DNA of 64,000 nucleotides from Scleromitrula shiraiana (lineage: Eukaryota > Ascomycota > Leotiomycetes > Helotiales > Sclerotiniaceae). The translations under genes and the position numbers were made by a program. The stretch spans positions 372,001 through 436,000 of the forward strand of contig JABELC010000002.1 in NCBI GenBank assembly GCA_028455995.1, read 5' to 3'. Below, piece after piece: positions 23,722 to 36,947 of this stretch (position 1 is its first letter; each line of letters starts with the position of its first letter). A model generated the notes under the pieces. The model was not told where the DNA came from. It did no database searches and was given only the letters and a program-made list of their open reading frames with translations.

Positions 23722-26700
23722 TCAATGTATCTTCTTCCTCGGCCTTTCTCTATCCGCATGATCCGCCAGCGCAAACCGTTCCTTATTAATAGCATATCCC
23801 TTCAACACCTGATCATGCGCCGCCATCGCCGCAATCCAATGACTGAGCACCACTCCATCCTCTTTGAGGCCCGTCCGATAACTATTGAGACCTTCGGTAT
23901 TTTCCCATCGATCCGAGCCCTTTTGGTCGTTTTGGTTTTTGCGGGTTACGAGGTGGAGCATGATTCGTTTGGCGAAGAGATCCCAGTCGCTCATGTAGGA
24001 TGTGAATGCGGATAGGTAGATACCTTGGGCTAATGGTGTGTGGTTTTGGTGGGAGTATTTGGGTGCAGTAGGTGGTGTTGGTAATTCCATTGAAGAGATT
24101 ATGTCTTGAATATTTAATTCGTCAAAATTAACCTTCAAGGCATCGGCATCGATTGGTGAAGGAGATGGCGCAGCGGCTCTCTTCAGCGGTTCGGTATTGA
24201 TTTTGAGATTGCTGTCAATCGTAGGAGCTGGCGCTTGAGCTGCAGCAGGAGCAGGAGCCGGCGTCTGTGCTGGGGCTTGTTCGGCATGCGGAGGTGAATC
24301 AACATCCATCGCGTCTGGACTAGATGAACCGGTAGCTGGAGTCTGTGGAACCTTCGTAGCTCTACCTTTGAAAAGGGATTTTTCATCCGAACTATCATCA
24401 TCGTCATCTATAACAATAGCAGCAGAACCCATAGTAGATTTAGTAGCTCCTCTTGTTTTTCTAGAACCTACACGTGGTGGAACATTAGGCTTAGTTGGCG
24501 ATGAAAATGGAGGAGGGGCAAAGGTTTGTGGTTTGAAGGTCTCCTCCCATTCTTGTGCCGAAAACTTGGTGCCACCTGGAGATTCTATTGGAGTTTCGGA
24601 CCCAGTGGTCTGAGCAGGGAACACCTTGAGGTCAACAGGACGGAGTTTAACTGGTGAACGACCTCTAGATCGACTTGTGGACTGCGCACGAGCACGGGAG
24701 TGGAAAGGAACTTTGGTTGTCTTTTGTTCTGGTACAAAGTAATCACCACCAGCTTCAAACTTGCCATGCCATTCCTCGGAAGAAAATTTGGTGTTGATGT
24801 TATCTGCACTCGCCTTCGGAAAGGTTGGCTGTGTAGGGGAGAATGTTTCGTCGTCTAATTTCATAGAGAAGCTATTTTGAGCATTACTATTAGCATGAGC
24901 TTGTAATTTATCCAGTAAAGAAGGATCAAGTGGTTGACTAGACAAAGACGCAGGTTCAGATTTATTAACAAAATGCGAATGCTTGAAAGAGTTACTCGTG
25001 CCGGCCGTGGTTGGCTTGCCCGTATCTATCGACAGGCCATTGAAGCGTTTTACTGGCAGCGCACAACTCTTTTTACGTAGTCCCTCGGCAGCCTGCTGCT
25101 TGTTGAATAACAGCTGGTCGACGAGATTGTGCTGTACAGATTCGAAAGCATTTAGATTCCGGGCTGGTGTTGGGCCATTGGAGTGCATTTTATCCATAGC
25201 ATCATCTTGAGTAGGAACAAAAGCATTGAAAGAACAGACAGTTGCTCCACTAGGAGGCGCCTGGGTCGATTTTCCCCCGGTATTTAGGGAGGCATTTGAA
25301 GACTTCCCACCATATAAATCCTGCATGCGTACAGAGAAAGATTGGGGGCGGTAATGAAGAGGAGTTCCGGACATCGTCGCACGCTTGACGTGACGACTTC
25401 GCTCCTTTTGATCTGGAAAGGGATAAGTAGGGGATCTACCATACATTGAAGGTTCACGTTTTGGTTCGTCTTTGTTTTCTTCTTTCGTTGGGTCATTACC
25501 ACTGGCAGGAGGTCCATCGGTAGGGGGTTGGTCAGTAGGAGGTCCATCTGGAAAGACACCGTTAATTGGAAATTTCTTGTTGGGATTACCCTTTAACCAT
25601 TGCTGAAAGAGCGTTATATTGCTAGGCTTACGTTGGCTTTGTGTTTCTGGAGCAGTTGCAGTCGCGGTCGATTCTTGCTGCTGCTCCTTGGGTGGTGTAG
25701 GCTTTCTAGTCTTTGCAAATACTCGTGGTCGTTGTGATTTAGTGGACAAATCTGGACCGTTATCTGAATTTGATGATGTGTCAGGGGAGACTGTGAAAGG
25801 GGGTGTTGGCTTTGGGACGCCATTTTCACGCGGGGAAGAAAGATTGGAATCAGATCCGGTTCTGGGGACATGTTTCCTGGTATCCGGTTTAGCAGCTCCT
25901 TCTCTAGTGCTCTTTGATCTGCCAATATTAGCCGTATCGAATGGGTCAAACTTTTCTCCTCCAGCATTTGCATATGGTGTACTGAGACGAGGCTCAAACG
26001 ATGATTCTTCCGCTTCCTCCCTGAATTGTCGAAGAGGATCATTCGTGCTGACTGATGGGCGAGTGTTAAGATTGACAGGTGGTGTTTCTTTGAAAGGCGG
26101 CGGAACGTTCCTTGGGGGCGGTTCTGGGGCAGTGCGATTGGAACGAGAAGTAAAATAAGCACCCTTTGACGCAGCTGGCTCATCTGCACCTGGATTACCA
26201 GGCATGAAGCCATTTTTTCTTGGACCAGTTGTACTTTGATTCCGCCCATGAAAGGACGAACTAGAAGATTGAGCAGATCTAAATTCTTCAAAGCCAGGCT
26301 TGGGCCTAGGTGGAGGTGGATGTTTGAAACTATTACTCTCCTCTCGACCAGACTGAGGTATATGCTCTTTGGGAACCGCTTTTGGCGATGCCCATGTCGA
26401 ACCTGGACCAGGTCGGGTAGATGATGTTGACTTTGTATGACTTTTCATACTCTCCCAAGCATGGAATGTACTTTTCCTAGCCTCTGCACCTTCTTGTGCC
26501 GCCGCACTAGGGGGTTGTTTTGGGGGCTGAAAGTTCGAGTATCTCGCGGCACCTGCAGATTGTGGAGGGTTTTTATTGGCGGGACGATACGGCGGCGGTT
26601 TTGGAGGTCGAGGGAATTCGGAACCATAATTTGAGTAAGGATTGCCTCTGGTATGCGCTCTATAAGCCGATGCTGATGTATACCTATATCTCGATCTAGC

Positions 26701-26977
26701 TTCATCATATCTTGCTTTCTCGGCAGGATCCGTCAGAACTTCTTGTGCAGATTGTATGGCTTGAAACTTTGCAGTGATATCGCTTTCCTTTCCTATATTT
26801 CGATCTGGATGGTATAAAAGAGCTATCGAAAATGAGTTAGCTGTGCGATGATTGTGACGAATAAGAAAGATCTGCTATACCGAGTTTCCTAAACTGCTTC
26901 TTAATATCATTAATTGAAGCTGTTTGATCAATCTCAAGATCAGCATAGTAATCCCGGTCCATATCTGCCTTCACCAT
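23722..26977 (-). CDS. J-domain (DnaJ) co-chaperone with long disordered tail
   Basis: Exons 26977..26881 and 26822..23722 (intron GTATAG...CGATAG) give 1065 aa. Residues about 9-75 form a J-domain: DYYADLEIDQTASINDIKKQFRKLALLYHPDRN begins it, with the diagnostic HPD motif just after the splice junction, followed by the AQEVLTDPAEKARYDEARSRY helix. About 850 residues of P/S/Q-rich low-complexity sequence follow. A conserved-looking C-terminal helical domain closes it (SAFTSYMSDWDLFAKRIMLHL, then WIAAMAAHDQVLKGYAINKERF), ending in a basic RPRKKIH. The J-domain would stimulate an Hsp70; the partner and location are unknown. A smaller frame starting at 26448 lacks the J-domain and should not be used. 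Confidence 0.85.
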
Positions 26978-28067
26978 ATTGAAGAGATGGTCAGTCCTGA
27001 CCAATTTCGAAGCTCAAAATATCAATAACGTATTTGCAATTCCCAAGGTGTAATGGTAAACTAGAAGTAAATTTAAATAGCAGACAGTTGTTGTATGTGA
27101 TTGTGCAAGATATAATATTGATAGACTGAGTATTGATCATTCGGACTCGGAATTGGAAAAAAATCCAAAGATTTGAAGATATTTATCTGAAGTTGTAAAG
27201 GTGAAGAGAATTTGGTAGATTGGTAGATATTGTTGGTTCCAGATCCACTGCAGTAGCTACTCGAGTTGATGAGAGAAAGAGAAGTAATAAAAGTAATAAA
27301 TAATTATAATAAGTTGTTGTTGACCGGTGCAGCGCGCGTTTAAACCCGCCACAGTGTTTTTTTTTTGTCTTCGATTTCCCTTCACTGTTGTCGTAGTGAA
27401 TAGTTCTATACGGAAATGTTTGAAAGAACAAACTTGTTAATATTGAAGGTAATGAGGTGGATTGAAATATAATAGAAAGTATTATTCTTTCGTATTTTCT
27501 TTTACTGGTAGGGTTTTTATTTTTATTTTTTTTTTCTTTGGCTTGTGAATGTTTACCTAGGTAATGAATGGATGGTACTCGAGTATTTATTATTATTTAC
27601 TCTTTGAAAAAAACGCGGCGAAGTAAAGTGAGTGAGGTGAGGTGAGGTGAGGTAGTAATACGTATAACCGGATCAAACCAGCAAAAAAAAGAAAGAGAAT
27701 GACGTCGAAAGGGGAAATAAAATCTAGAATAATAAATCCAATAGAAGTAACTTTGAAACACAACCTCAAGGTAAGTAAGATTTATATTAGATATATATCA
27801 ATTTTGTGTTTGTGTCAGTGTTACCAAATAGTGTTATCAAATAGTGTTACTAAATAGTCAAAGGTAATAGGTAATTCGTAATTCTGTAAAGCCCTAGAGG
27901 GAGGGAGGGGAAGATGGGGAAGATGGGGAAAATAATAAGATAAGTAGATGGATGGATCTTTACAGCTGCATGGGCTTCTTCTTACTACTAGTAGCTAGAT
28001 TTGAAGTCAGAAGTTTAATACTAATAAGAGTCACGGTGATTAATTATCAAAGATATCAATTCGAATC
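26978..28067. other. Upstream region of the J-domain gene
   Basis: About 1.1 kb with taataa and ggtga runs, and a taaatagtgtta motif repeated in tandem near 27823-27857. Promoter of the J-domain gene; no other gene is supported. Confidence 0.5.
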
Positions 28068-28558
28068 TATTATTATTTTTATTATTATTTTTATTATTAT
28101 TTTTATTATTATTTTTATTATTATTTTTATTATTATTTTTATTATTATTTTTATTATTATTTTTATTATTATTTTTATTATTATTTTTATTATTATTTTT
28201 ATTATTATTTTTATTATTATTTTTATTATTATTTTTATTATTATTTTTATTATTATTTTTATTATTATTTTTATTATTATTTTTATTATTATTTTTATTA
28301 TTATTTTTATTATTATTTTTATTATTATTTTTATTATTATTTTTATTATTATTTTTATTATTATTTTTATTATTATTTTTATTATTATTTTTATTATTAT
28401 TTTTATTATTATTTTTATTATTATTTTTATTATCATTTTTATTATCATTTTTATTATCATTTTTATTATCATTTTTATTATCATTTTTATTATCATTTTT
28501 ATTATCATTTTTATTATCATTTTTATTATCATTTTTATTATTATTTTTATTATTATTC
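28068..28558. repeat. 12-bp-period minisatellite (ATTATTATTTTT)n
   Basis: About 490 bases of near-perfect 12-bp units, roughly 40 copies. Units from about 28429 to 28538 carry ATTATCATTTTT instead (nine or so consecutive copies), then the original unit returns. Both strands are open in several frames only because of the repeat. Confidence 0.97.
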
Positions 28559-31500
28559 ATATAAAATATTTAAAACGAATCTTTTCTCTTATTTCTTATT
28601 ACAATAATTCAACTTGCGTCTATGATAAAGACCTATGTTTCAAGTTCTAGGTTTCAAGTTCAGAAGTCTAGGAAAGAGTTAAACACTCTAAAACACCCAG
28701 TTTTTTTAATCCCACAGCACAGCATTTATAAAGACCAATTTCAACTAATAAATCTGCTGAGATGAGTTTTTTAATCTTGGTTAATAGGTATTGTATTGTA
28801 CCATCCATCCATCCATCCATTCATCCATCCATACCCATCTCAACAGATTCATAACTATCTACCTACCTACCTACCTACCTAAATATCTATCCAACTAACC
28901 CTCTGCCATCACGAGCAGCAGTGCGTGTATGGGAGAGAGAAGACACTCGCGTCAAGATAATTGAGAACAAAAGAATTTCATTCCCAATAGAAGTCCGCAG
29001 CTCGAATCCAGCCTATCTGGCCTGATGAAATCATGACCAAGCATCGCTGATACGAAATAGAGTAGAGCTGTAAAACATAGTCGTATCATATCATATCATA
29101 TCATCATCATCATCATCATCATCACCATCAGATAATCCAATCGCTTTCTTGGTGAAAGTGCCAGAACTAGTCAACTACAGGGCTCAAGTTTTCCGCGGCC
29201 GAATCTCAGGGATATCGTTCCCTACTGTTAGAGAGTCGATGCAAGAATTACCGGGTGGTGCAAACGCCCATCTACGCACGCACCGATGTACTGTAACCGG
29301 TGAAGATGCGAACACGGAGCTTTTGGTCGTTACGTCCTAGCTAGAAATTCTGCCGAGGTCTCTCTTTATATTCGCCCACATGCGCACTCTTGTCTTCCTG
29401 TACAGCTTGCGCATTAATAATGACCATCCCAGGATCAATTCTCTGATTATCAGTTCCTCTCGCCTCTGCGCTTTCGGCATCGTTCAAGGTGCAGCCTGAT
29501 CTGATGACATACGGGGGGTAATGCACAGAAGATAAGATTCGCAACGAGCGGCTCCATCTTCAAGATCTAAGTAAGATCTAATCGGGCGAATCTTAGGCCG
29601 GAACAAAGGCAGGTGAGGAGGTAGATGCAGAGAGGGAGCTGTGAAGGAAGTAGTTACCCTCGCTTTTTCACGTCTCTCACTTTTCCCACCATTCACTGCT
29701 CCTTAACGATAAGTTAAAGTATATACACATGCAACATACCAGCAAATAAGACCCATCCAGTGATATTAGACCCCGTTTCCCCTGTTTATATCCCCATATT
29801 GCTCCTGAATCATAATAAAGATACGCCACATCCGCGCCTATACATACCAACAAGGAGGTTTTAGTTTACCTATTGCAGTACCGCAAGCTCTCCGATGAGA
29901 TGCTATAGGAACGATGAAGAGAAGTATTGAAGTATCCTCGGACACTGGTCCGTAGCTTGTTATCCAGACATGGAGAAAGAATCGAATCCAAGATACTGTA
30001 ATGTTGATCTCTGGCATTGTGATCAAATCTCATTAACTATATCTCATATCCCATCAAGCCCCCCATCCCTCTCCATATCCCCAACAAATACCTCACACCT
30101 CGCCACCGTCCCCTTTAAAAGCAGCCACAAATTAAATCCCCTACAAGAAGGATTTTCACCTAGATACGGTCAATCTCCAAATCATCGCTTGAGCCTATGG
30201 GGCCAGGTATATACTTTCTAATAGAACCCAGATAAGATTTCCAACTTCGAATCGATCGCATAACATACAATCATAAGTGATTCTACACCTACCGCATATT
30301 GCAAACGAGCATTTCCGGGAAGTATATAGTTATTAGATTTGCAAGGTAGAGAGGCAGGTATGAAATTTCCAGGGGAAAAAAAGCACAGTAGAAGAAATAG
30401 AGGAAGGAAGTCGCGATAATCAAGATATATAATACATAAAACGAGATAGACAGCAGGAAACAGTAGATCTTACCACCATCCAGAAAAAGAAAAAGAAAAG
30501 AATAAGCAAAGCGAATATATTTGTTCACTGCTCTTGTCACTAATAGAATAGTAATATAGACGACGCTAGAGTCACCGAGTCCTATCCTTGACGAGTGCGT
30601 TTCTCTCATATTAAGGGGATGATGCCAAGACAGAGCACAGTGCCGAGATCGAGAACGAGAATGAGAATGAGATTACTGATATGTATCGCAAGACTCGATC
30701 GGATTCATCGTTGCTACCACTGTAACTTAAAACGACAAGATAAAACCCACCCACCCAGTAGTTATATATCAAGCGCATAAATAGCATAGTCAAAAAAGTC
30801 GTAATCTTAGAAGAAACATGATGGACAGTCCGTTCGTTGGTCTCACGACTGGAAATTCGATTAGGCGGATGATATGACTGCCAGTCATGGCATTTTCAAT
30901 AATTTGAACTTGGAGTGGAGGTATTAGTTAGTTGGATATGAACGATTCGCATATAGATAGGCAATTTACGACGGTATTTAAATATTGGGTTCATACGTAC
31001 ATATATATCCCAATAATGAACTTGAAGATACCTCGTCCAGAATAGTCGAGTCATCGTAAGCCAGATCACCAACAGGGAGATATTGTACTACGAACGAATA
31101 ACGCGCAGTCTCCAGGCTCCAGCAGTTTCGTAAATATAACGATGATTCATAGAGATATTGTACTCCATAGGGAATTCGACTCTCATGGGCATTGACCTTC
31201 GTTAGGGCAGAATTGACAGAGCTCCCACAACCAGCCTAATGAATATCTTATCTGATCCGAGCAGTAGCGTGAATGCACACTACATTCTGACAGCTATAGT
31301 ATTATGGAGGACCTATATACCGGCCGGTTGATAATCCAAGGAAAGAATCAAAATCGCCTCTCTAGCAATTTCACTCCTCTCACAGGTTTTAAGAAATCCG
31401 TACTAGTAGAAACGAATGAAATGAAGAATAATAATAATAATCCAACCCTCAAGTCTTAGCAAGGTACCCACTTACTCATATATATGTATTTCCATCCCAA

Positions 31501-33520
31501 CCATTACTCATCGATTTCCATTTAATTTCAAATGTGCGAGCCCATCTCCCATCCAAGCAATACAGCCCAAATTCCGGTATTTAGTGAGAGAGAGGAAGAT
31601 ATCACTCGGCAAAATCTAGATTTATTATAAACAACATCGAAGCGAACGAAACAACATCTTAGAATATTCATATAAATATATATTCCCCCCCCCCACCAAA
31701 AAACCCCATCAAACCCCGCCATACAAACCCTAACCTTAAAAAAGTGTTAGAAATCGATGGGATAAAATAGTGTTTATTAGAAGCCGCCGATTTACTTAAG
31801 TTAGTCTCGACAGTCTTGTCTTGGCTTTTCTTCTACTAGCGCGATATTTCAACCTTCGTTAATGAAACGTTAATTCCACATCACGTCACAGCATACAGAT
31901 GATGATGATGATGATGATGGAATCCGTAACAGCAGAACCCCCCCCAGCGACTCTCCCTCTAAAAATAACAAAAACTCTAAACATGCCATTTACCAGTCCC
32001 ACATTAATGCGTCCGTCCAATTTAGACCAGAAGACAGAAGACCAAGGGCCGTCCCGCCCGTCGTTCAGATAAATCGAAATAAAAAGCTAATCTTAATAAT
32101 ATAATATAATATAATATAATAAATTACTCGTAGTGCATGCACCAACCACTAACCACTAACCACCTACCTAGTACCTCATCGGAAAACCCCCACAAACTCA
32201 ACCCCAACCCCAAAATCAAAGTAAATCTACTTCCGAGTCCCATACCCATACTATTACCATCTCAAGAATCTAAAAAGTTGGACAATCAATCTATCTATCC
32301 ATCCATTCATTCATTCATTCATATTAAAGTTTCAACTAAAAACTAAATAATACCACCTAGCCTACGGGTACGAGAACACGCACGAGCATAACGTCGCTTA
32401 GCGTATCGTCTTAAGCTTTTTGAGGGTCGTCAATCATCTCCTCATTTCATCTCCTCATTTCATCTTATCTTATCCGCTAGAACGAGGAGGCTAGTTCGTT
32501 AGTCACTTAGTTAGTTAATTACTTAAACCACTAATCCCGCCATTTTCATTTTCATTTTCATTTTCATGTTCATTTTTTAAGCGGTTTACGACATCTTGTA
32601 TCTATATATTAATTCCCTATAATTCTATCTAGAATATTCATGATATTTGAGCCATGAGTCATGATTCATGATTCATGAAATGTAATATTAGTATTCAACA
32701 AACCTAAAGAAATCAGCGCGAGCCATCAAAAAAAGCAGAGGAGGGAGAATGTCAGAATTTCAGAATTTCAGAATTTCGTATCGATATTCTATATTTCGAA
32801 CACATGCATTTAAAATTGAGATACGATATTGATTTATTTGAATTTGACATGAAGAAGGATGTTCTCTGACCGACTCGGATCCCAATATTGTGTGAAATAA
32901 AATAACATAACATAACATAACATAACATAGCATGAGGATGGGTCTCAAGATAATTAATTCGAATTACGAATTATTGATACTTGAAGAAAGATTCTGTTAT
33001 GAGGATTAAATACTATGTTTCTTTGTTTCTTTCTTTCTAAATATGTTTTTATTGTTGACGGACTGATTGACTGACTGTCTGTCCGACTAACTGAATAGTT
33101 ATCCATAAGGTTATTCTCTGGCAGGTATTTGGATGGCTTTTTCTCTTCCTATAGTGATGATATGACATCTCATCTCCGAGACGCACGTCATCACCATGAA
33201 GTAAGCCAGCCTTTACCTGCTCAGGATTATCACCCTCTCTCTCTTCATTAACTTAACTCTGAGGAGGGACTCTCGTATTACGCTCTCTCAATCTCTCTCT
33301 CTCTCTCTCGCCCTCTATACAGCACACAGAATATAATATAGACTCCATATATGATATATGAAGTTCTTCTCTATCCCAAATGAATTCATCACATACCACC
33401 AATCGACCCATACCATCCACCCAAACGTCCATCCCAACCCAATCCAATCCAACCCAACCAATCGCTCCAATTGTGACATCATTATTAATCAACCATATCA
33501 TATCATAGGCTCAATACCGA
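28559..33520. other. About 5-kb region without credible protein genes
   Basis: No frame longer than about 106 codons and no domain or splice-consistent coding chain. It contains tcca (28803-28830) and ctac (28857-28880) tetramers, a cat run (29103-29127), atgatg (31899-31918), ataat (32097-32120), cattt (32540-32568) and ct runs (33288-33310). A ggagatattgtact/agagatattgtact pair lies near 31076 and 31152. Sequence between 29140 and 31700 is not low-complexity, so an unannotated RNA or long UTRs could lie here. I recognised no tRNA, 5S, snRNA or SRP RNA. Confidence 0.5.
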
Positions 33521-36500
33521 TCACAAAGGTTCATCAGCAGCACCCTCATCCGCCATATCCTCTTCGACATCTTCACCTACCACACTACCGAAACCTTCTT
33601 TACCTTCGCCCAGAACGGTTGTACCCATTTCGTACGTGATTCTCTTCCATCCGCTCTTCTCGGCTGGGTCCATAATCCACTCCATGGTTGGGAAGTAGTG
33701 GTCGTTCTTCTTCATCGTGATAACCCATGGTACGCTATCGAAAGTTACAACCTTGATGCGGAAATCTACACGAATTGTTAGTAAGGAATCAAAATTTTTA
33801 TAACGTGGGTGGGGTGGCGTACAAGTATTGTCTGGAATATTGATAGTCTCCTTCAAGAAAGTCTCGAGATCCGGTGTTGGTTTTCCATTGACATGAGTAA
33901 CAAAGTGAGTTGGCGAAAGGCCATATTGATAAGCCGGTGATCCTCTAGTGCGAGCAGCTACATATACTTCACTGTGTAATTTGCTGATTTGTTGTCTAAC
34001 AGCAAGATGAGGACGATGCAAGATCGCACCACAGAAAGAGATGGCTCTCTTGGTTTCTAGGTCATCTGCCGCGACGGTTGGAATCTTAAGCGTCATTTCT
34101 ACACAATCACGGACGATGACTGCATCGAGAACGTCGTGATCGTACATTACATCAAGCTCATTGACTCGAGTAATGATCTTGCCATTCAGCGAAAGGATAA
34201 CATCGCCTTCAAGAAGTGCACCATGTTCGTTGTCGCGCTCGAACGTACGCTTTCGAACCATAAAGAGTTGATGTCGGGATAAATTGTCTTCAGCCACCTT
34301 TTGAATCCATTCCTCAGATACACCCATAACACGAGCCTGACTCATTTGAATGGTATTAAATTCCACACTGAGCATGCGTAATTTAGGCTTCTCTCCATTT
34401 TGAATTTGTCTGATGACAGGTAAGAGGGTAGGAGTGGCAAGACCAAGATAGTACTCAGCATCCTTGGAACCCGATGAAGTTCGTTCTCCCAAATACGTCA
34501 ACCATAGAGCTTGAACAACACCGTCTTCACCAATAAGAACACCACTTCCGCACTGTCCGCTCAGGCTTGTGTCCACAGTAATCGCATCGATGTTGATAGC
34601 CCTATATCTTGGCGCTGATAAGTTTGCGGGGATAGCGACAGCGGTAATTTCGGTGATAGTAGTTTGAGCAACAACAATACGCATGTTTGTATTGAAACCG
34701 ACGAAGTATGTCGATGCTCCTTGTGTTGCTTGTTGTGTGCTTAATATAGCACTTTTAACTGGTGCAAGAACGAGAGAAGGATCATATTGAATGATAGCAT
34801 AATTTTGGAGGGGGTGCAAGAAAACTACTTTGCCTTCAACGATAATTGAATCTGCGATTGTGATAGAAATATCACATAGATCATATGGAACAACAGCCCG
34901 AGAAATGACAACCAATCCCTTCTCGGCGTCGATGACAACACCCATACCCCACTTGCGATTTCGAGGATAGCCATCAAGCTTGACAGGCATATAACATAAT
35001 ACTCGAACAAAACTTCGAACAATATCAGCGGCTGCAGGATGTTGAGCGTTCTCGAGTTGGATGAAACTTGCAGATCGAGGAGTTGGTGGTGTCGGAGGAA
35101 GAGCTGCAGCCAGATCTGTAAAATCCCAGAGACCTGTAATATCATTTCTGACAGCCATTCTCATCTTACTCGACCAATGTCGGTCAATTTGTAAGATCCC
35201 AGTATTCAAAGTGTGTAAATCTCGAAGATGTTTATATGTTACAACAACTCTGGCTCGATCAGGGATTTCTTTCATTACGTCGATGAAGGTATCTAAATCA
35301 GGAGTCTTTTTATGATCAACAGACTGAATCATCCAGCCATTATCTGTACCCTCAAATCTGAATGAACCGCTGGCTTCGCACATGAAGACTCCTTTGCATG
35401 CGACAGCATATAGACGTGCTTGCTGGTACGATAGATTATGAAAACTGCCTCCTGCAACAGAAACAAAACGATCGGGAGTGATTGCATGTAAATCACCAAC
35501 TTCAATCTCAACCTCGATGTCCTCACCGCCACGTTGTAACAAAAGTTTTACCTTTTTGCCAACACTGGAGTCGAGGATATCATCCAAACGAATGAATTGT
35601 GTTAGCAGCTCGCCGTTGACTTTTACTAATAGGTCTCCCTCTTCAATTTTCTTGTCTGATGGTCCTTCAGGAAGAACAATTTCGGCTACAAGCATACCAG
35701 TCTCCTTAGGAAATGTTTTTCGTACAGCGCTCTCGATATCAGGGGTGAGTCCTAGACGGCGTGCCTCATCGAACGGCTTGATTAACCACTGACACTGTAT
35801 TGTTCCACGAGTGACCGGTTTTCCTTGTTGTACACATTGAAGTGCTCGTAGAGGTCGATCGAGAGGTAAAAAGTAATCAGTCGCAGCGCCGTCACTTCTT
35901 CCACCGGCTTGCAATGCCACAGCATGACCGTCGATATTAACGACCGGACTTCCTGAACTACCGCCGCTCGCCGCCGCTGCTGCTTGAATATAGTTGGTAT
36001 TGAAATCACAATATCCTTCTCCATACTCGGGCGCATTTCTATCCAATCTACTGATAACTCCGGAAAGAATACTGAGCTTCTCTCCCGCATCGTTACCCAC
36101 CACTCTAATCTCCGAGCCAACCTTAGCAAGATCTGGTCGTAAACCTAGAGCGGCAACAGGCATGTATTTAATTGCTTTGGGATCGAAACGTAAAATACCG
36201 AAATCGTGAACGGGATCACGGTATACAGGGTAAGCATCAACTTCTTCGTGATTATCGAAAACGCAATATCCCCAAAAGGGTCCAGATCCAACAACATGTC
36301 GATTGGTTAAAATGTATCTGTGAAAAGTGTCAACTACGAGTGGTATTGTAAAACCGAGGCAAAGAAACTTACCCTTTCTCAGCATCTACCACAAAACCAG
36401 TAGCCTCGCTGGTCAAGGCAGGATCCGTGTCAAAGGAACAAGTCTGGCAAAAACGAATAGAGACAACATTTCGAACCACATTCTCAATTGTTGCTTGCCA

Positions 36501-36704
36501 TTCAGCTGTATCCGCCAAACCTGGTAATACTGTCCTCTCAACCTCTATATCATCATCGGACATCGAAAATTCGACTTCTGGAGTGTTCACGCCCGTCGAC
36601 TCTACTCCATTGAAAGGTCGCAATTGCTTTTGGGGTCTCTCTGCTATGACGCTAGGATGTTGCTTTCTTTTCGCGCGTGGTGATGCGCCGTTCGTACCAT
36701 TCAT
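33521..36704 (-). CDS. nma111: NMA111-type HtrA serine protease with PDZ domains
   Basis: Exons 36704..36373, 36317..33823, 33765..33521 give 1023 aa from the ATG at 36704. The first protease domain has the trypsin-like triad: His118 in TNRHVVG, Asp149 in VHDFGILRFD and Ser of GGSSGSPV (about 232). PDZ-like segments follow (GMLVAEIVLPEGPSDKKIEEGDLLVKVNG near residue 300). A second, degenerate protease unit and further PDZ repeats complete the duplicated Nma111 architecture. The N-terminus carries a PRAKRKQ basic stretch compatible with nuclear import. Yeast Nma111 is a nuclear HtrA protease with pro-apoptotic activity; that role is inferred. An in-frame ATG at 36947 would add 81 residues free of Asp and Glu. 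The short last intron (GTACGC...GTGTAG) splits a conserved NTYFRIK motif. Confidence 0.93.
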
Positions 36705-36947
36705 TTTGTTGGAGTAATTGAGGTAGGGTTGAAAGCTGGGAACTCGTACTGAAGGAACGAATATCTGTCGGGAAAAGCTTCGCAGGTTTATTTGAGAAGA
36801 GAAATTCCGAAAGTTATTTGAATATGACTGTCGAAATGGTAGGACTTGTACCGTAGTTGAATTCGCAGAAACACTATGTGCAACTAGATGAGATAAGTAC
36901 GGTATTGATGACTTCTGTCTCAGTTGCGCCTGTAAGAATTTATTCAT

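Noticed and set aside
28021..28650. Three long frames (IIIF, NNKN and IIKM repeats)
   Set aside because: All are shadows of the 12-bp minisatellite; no start context, codon bias or conserved end.
28990..29012. B-box-like agctcgaatcc, a possible tRNA 3' half
   Set aside because: No A box at the correct distance and no acceptor-stem pairing could be found.
29149..29340. 63-codon frame in the gene-free stretch
   Set aside because: Too short, with no family resemblance; the region is more likely non-coding.
33148..33262. tgatgata...ctga spacing suggesting a C/D snoRNA
   Set aside because: The boxes are about 105 nt apart, terminal stems do not pair and no guide complementarity was recognised.
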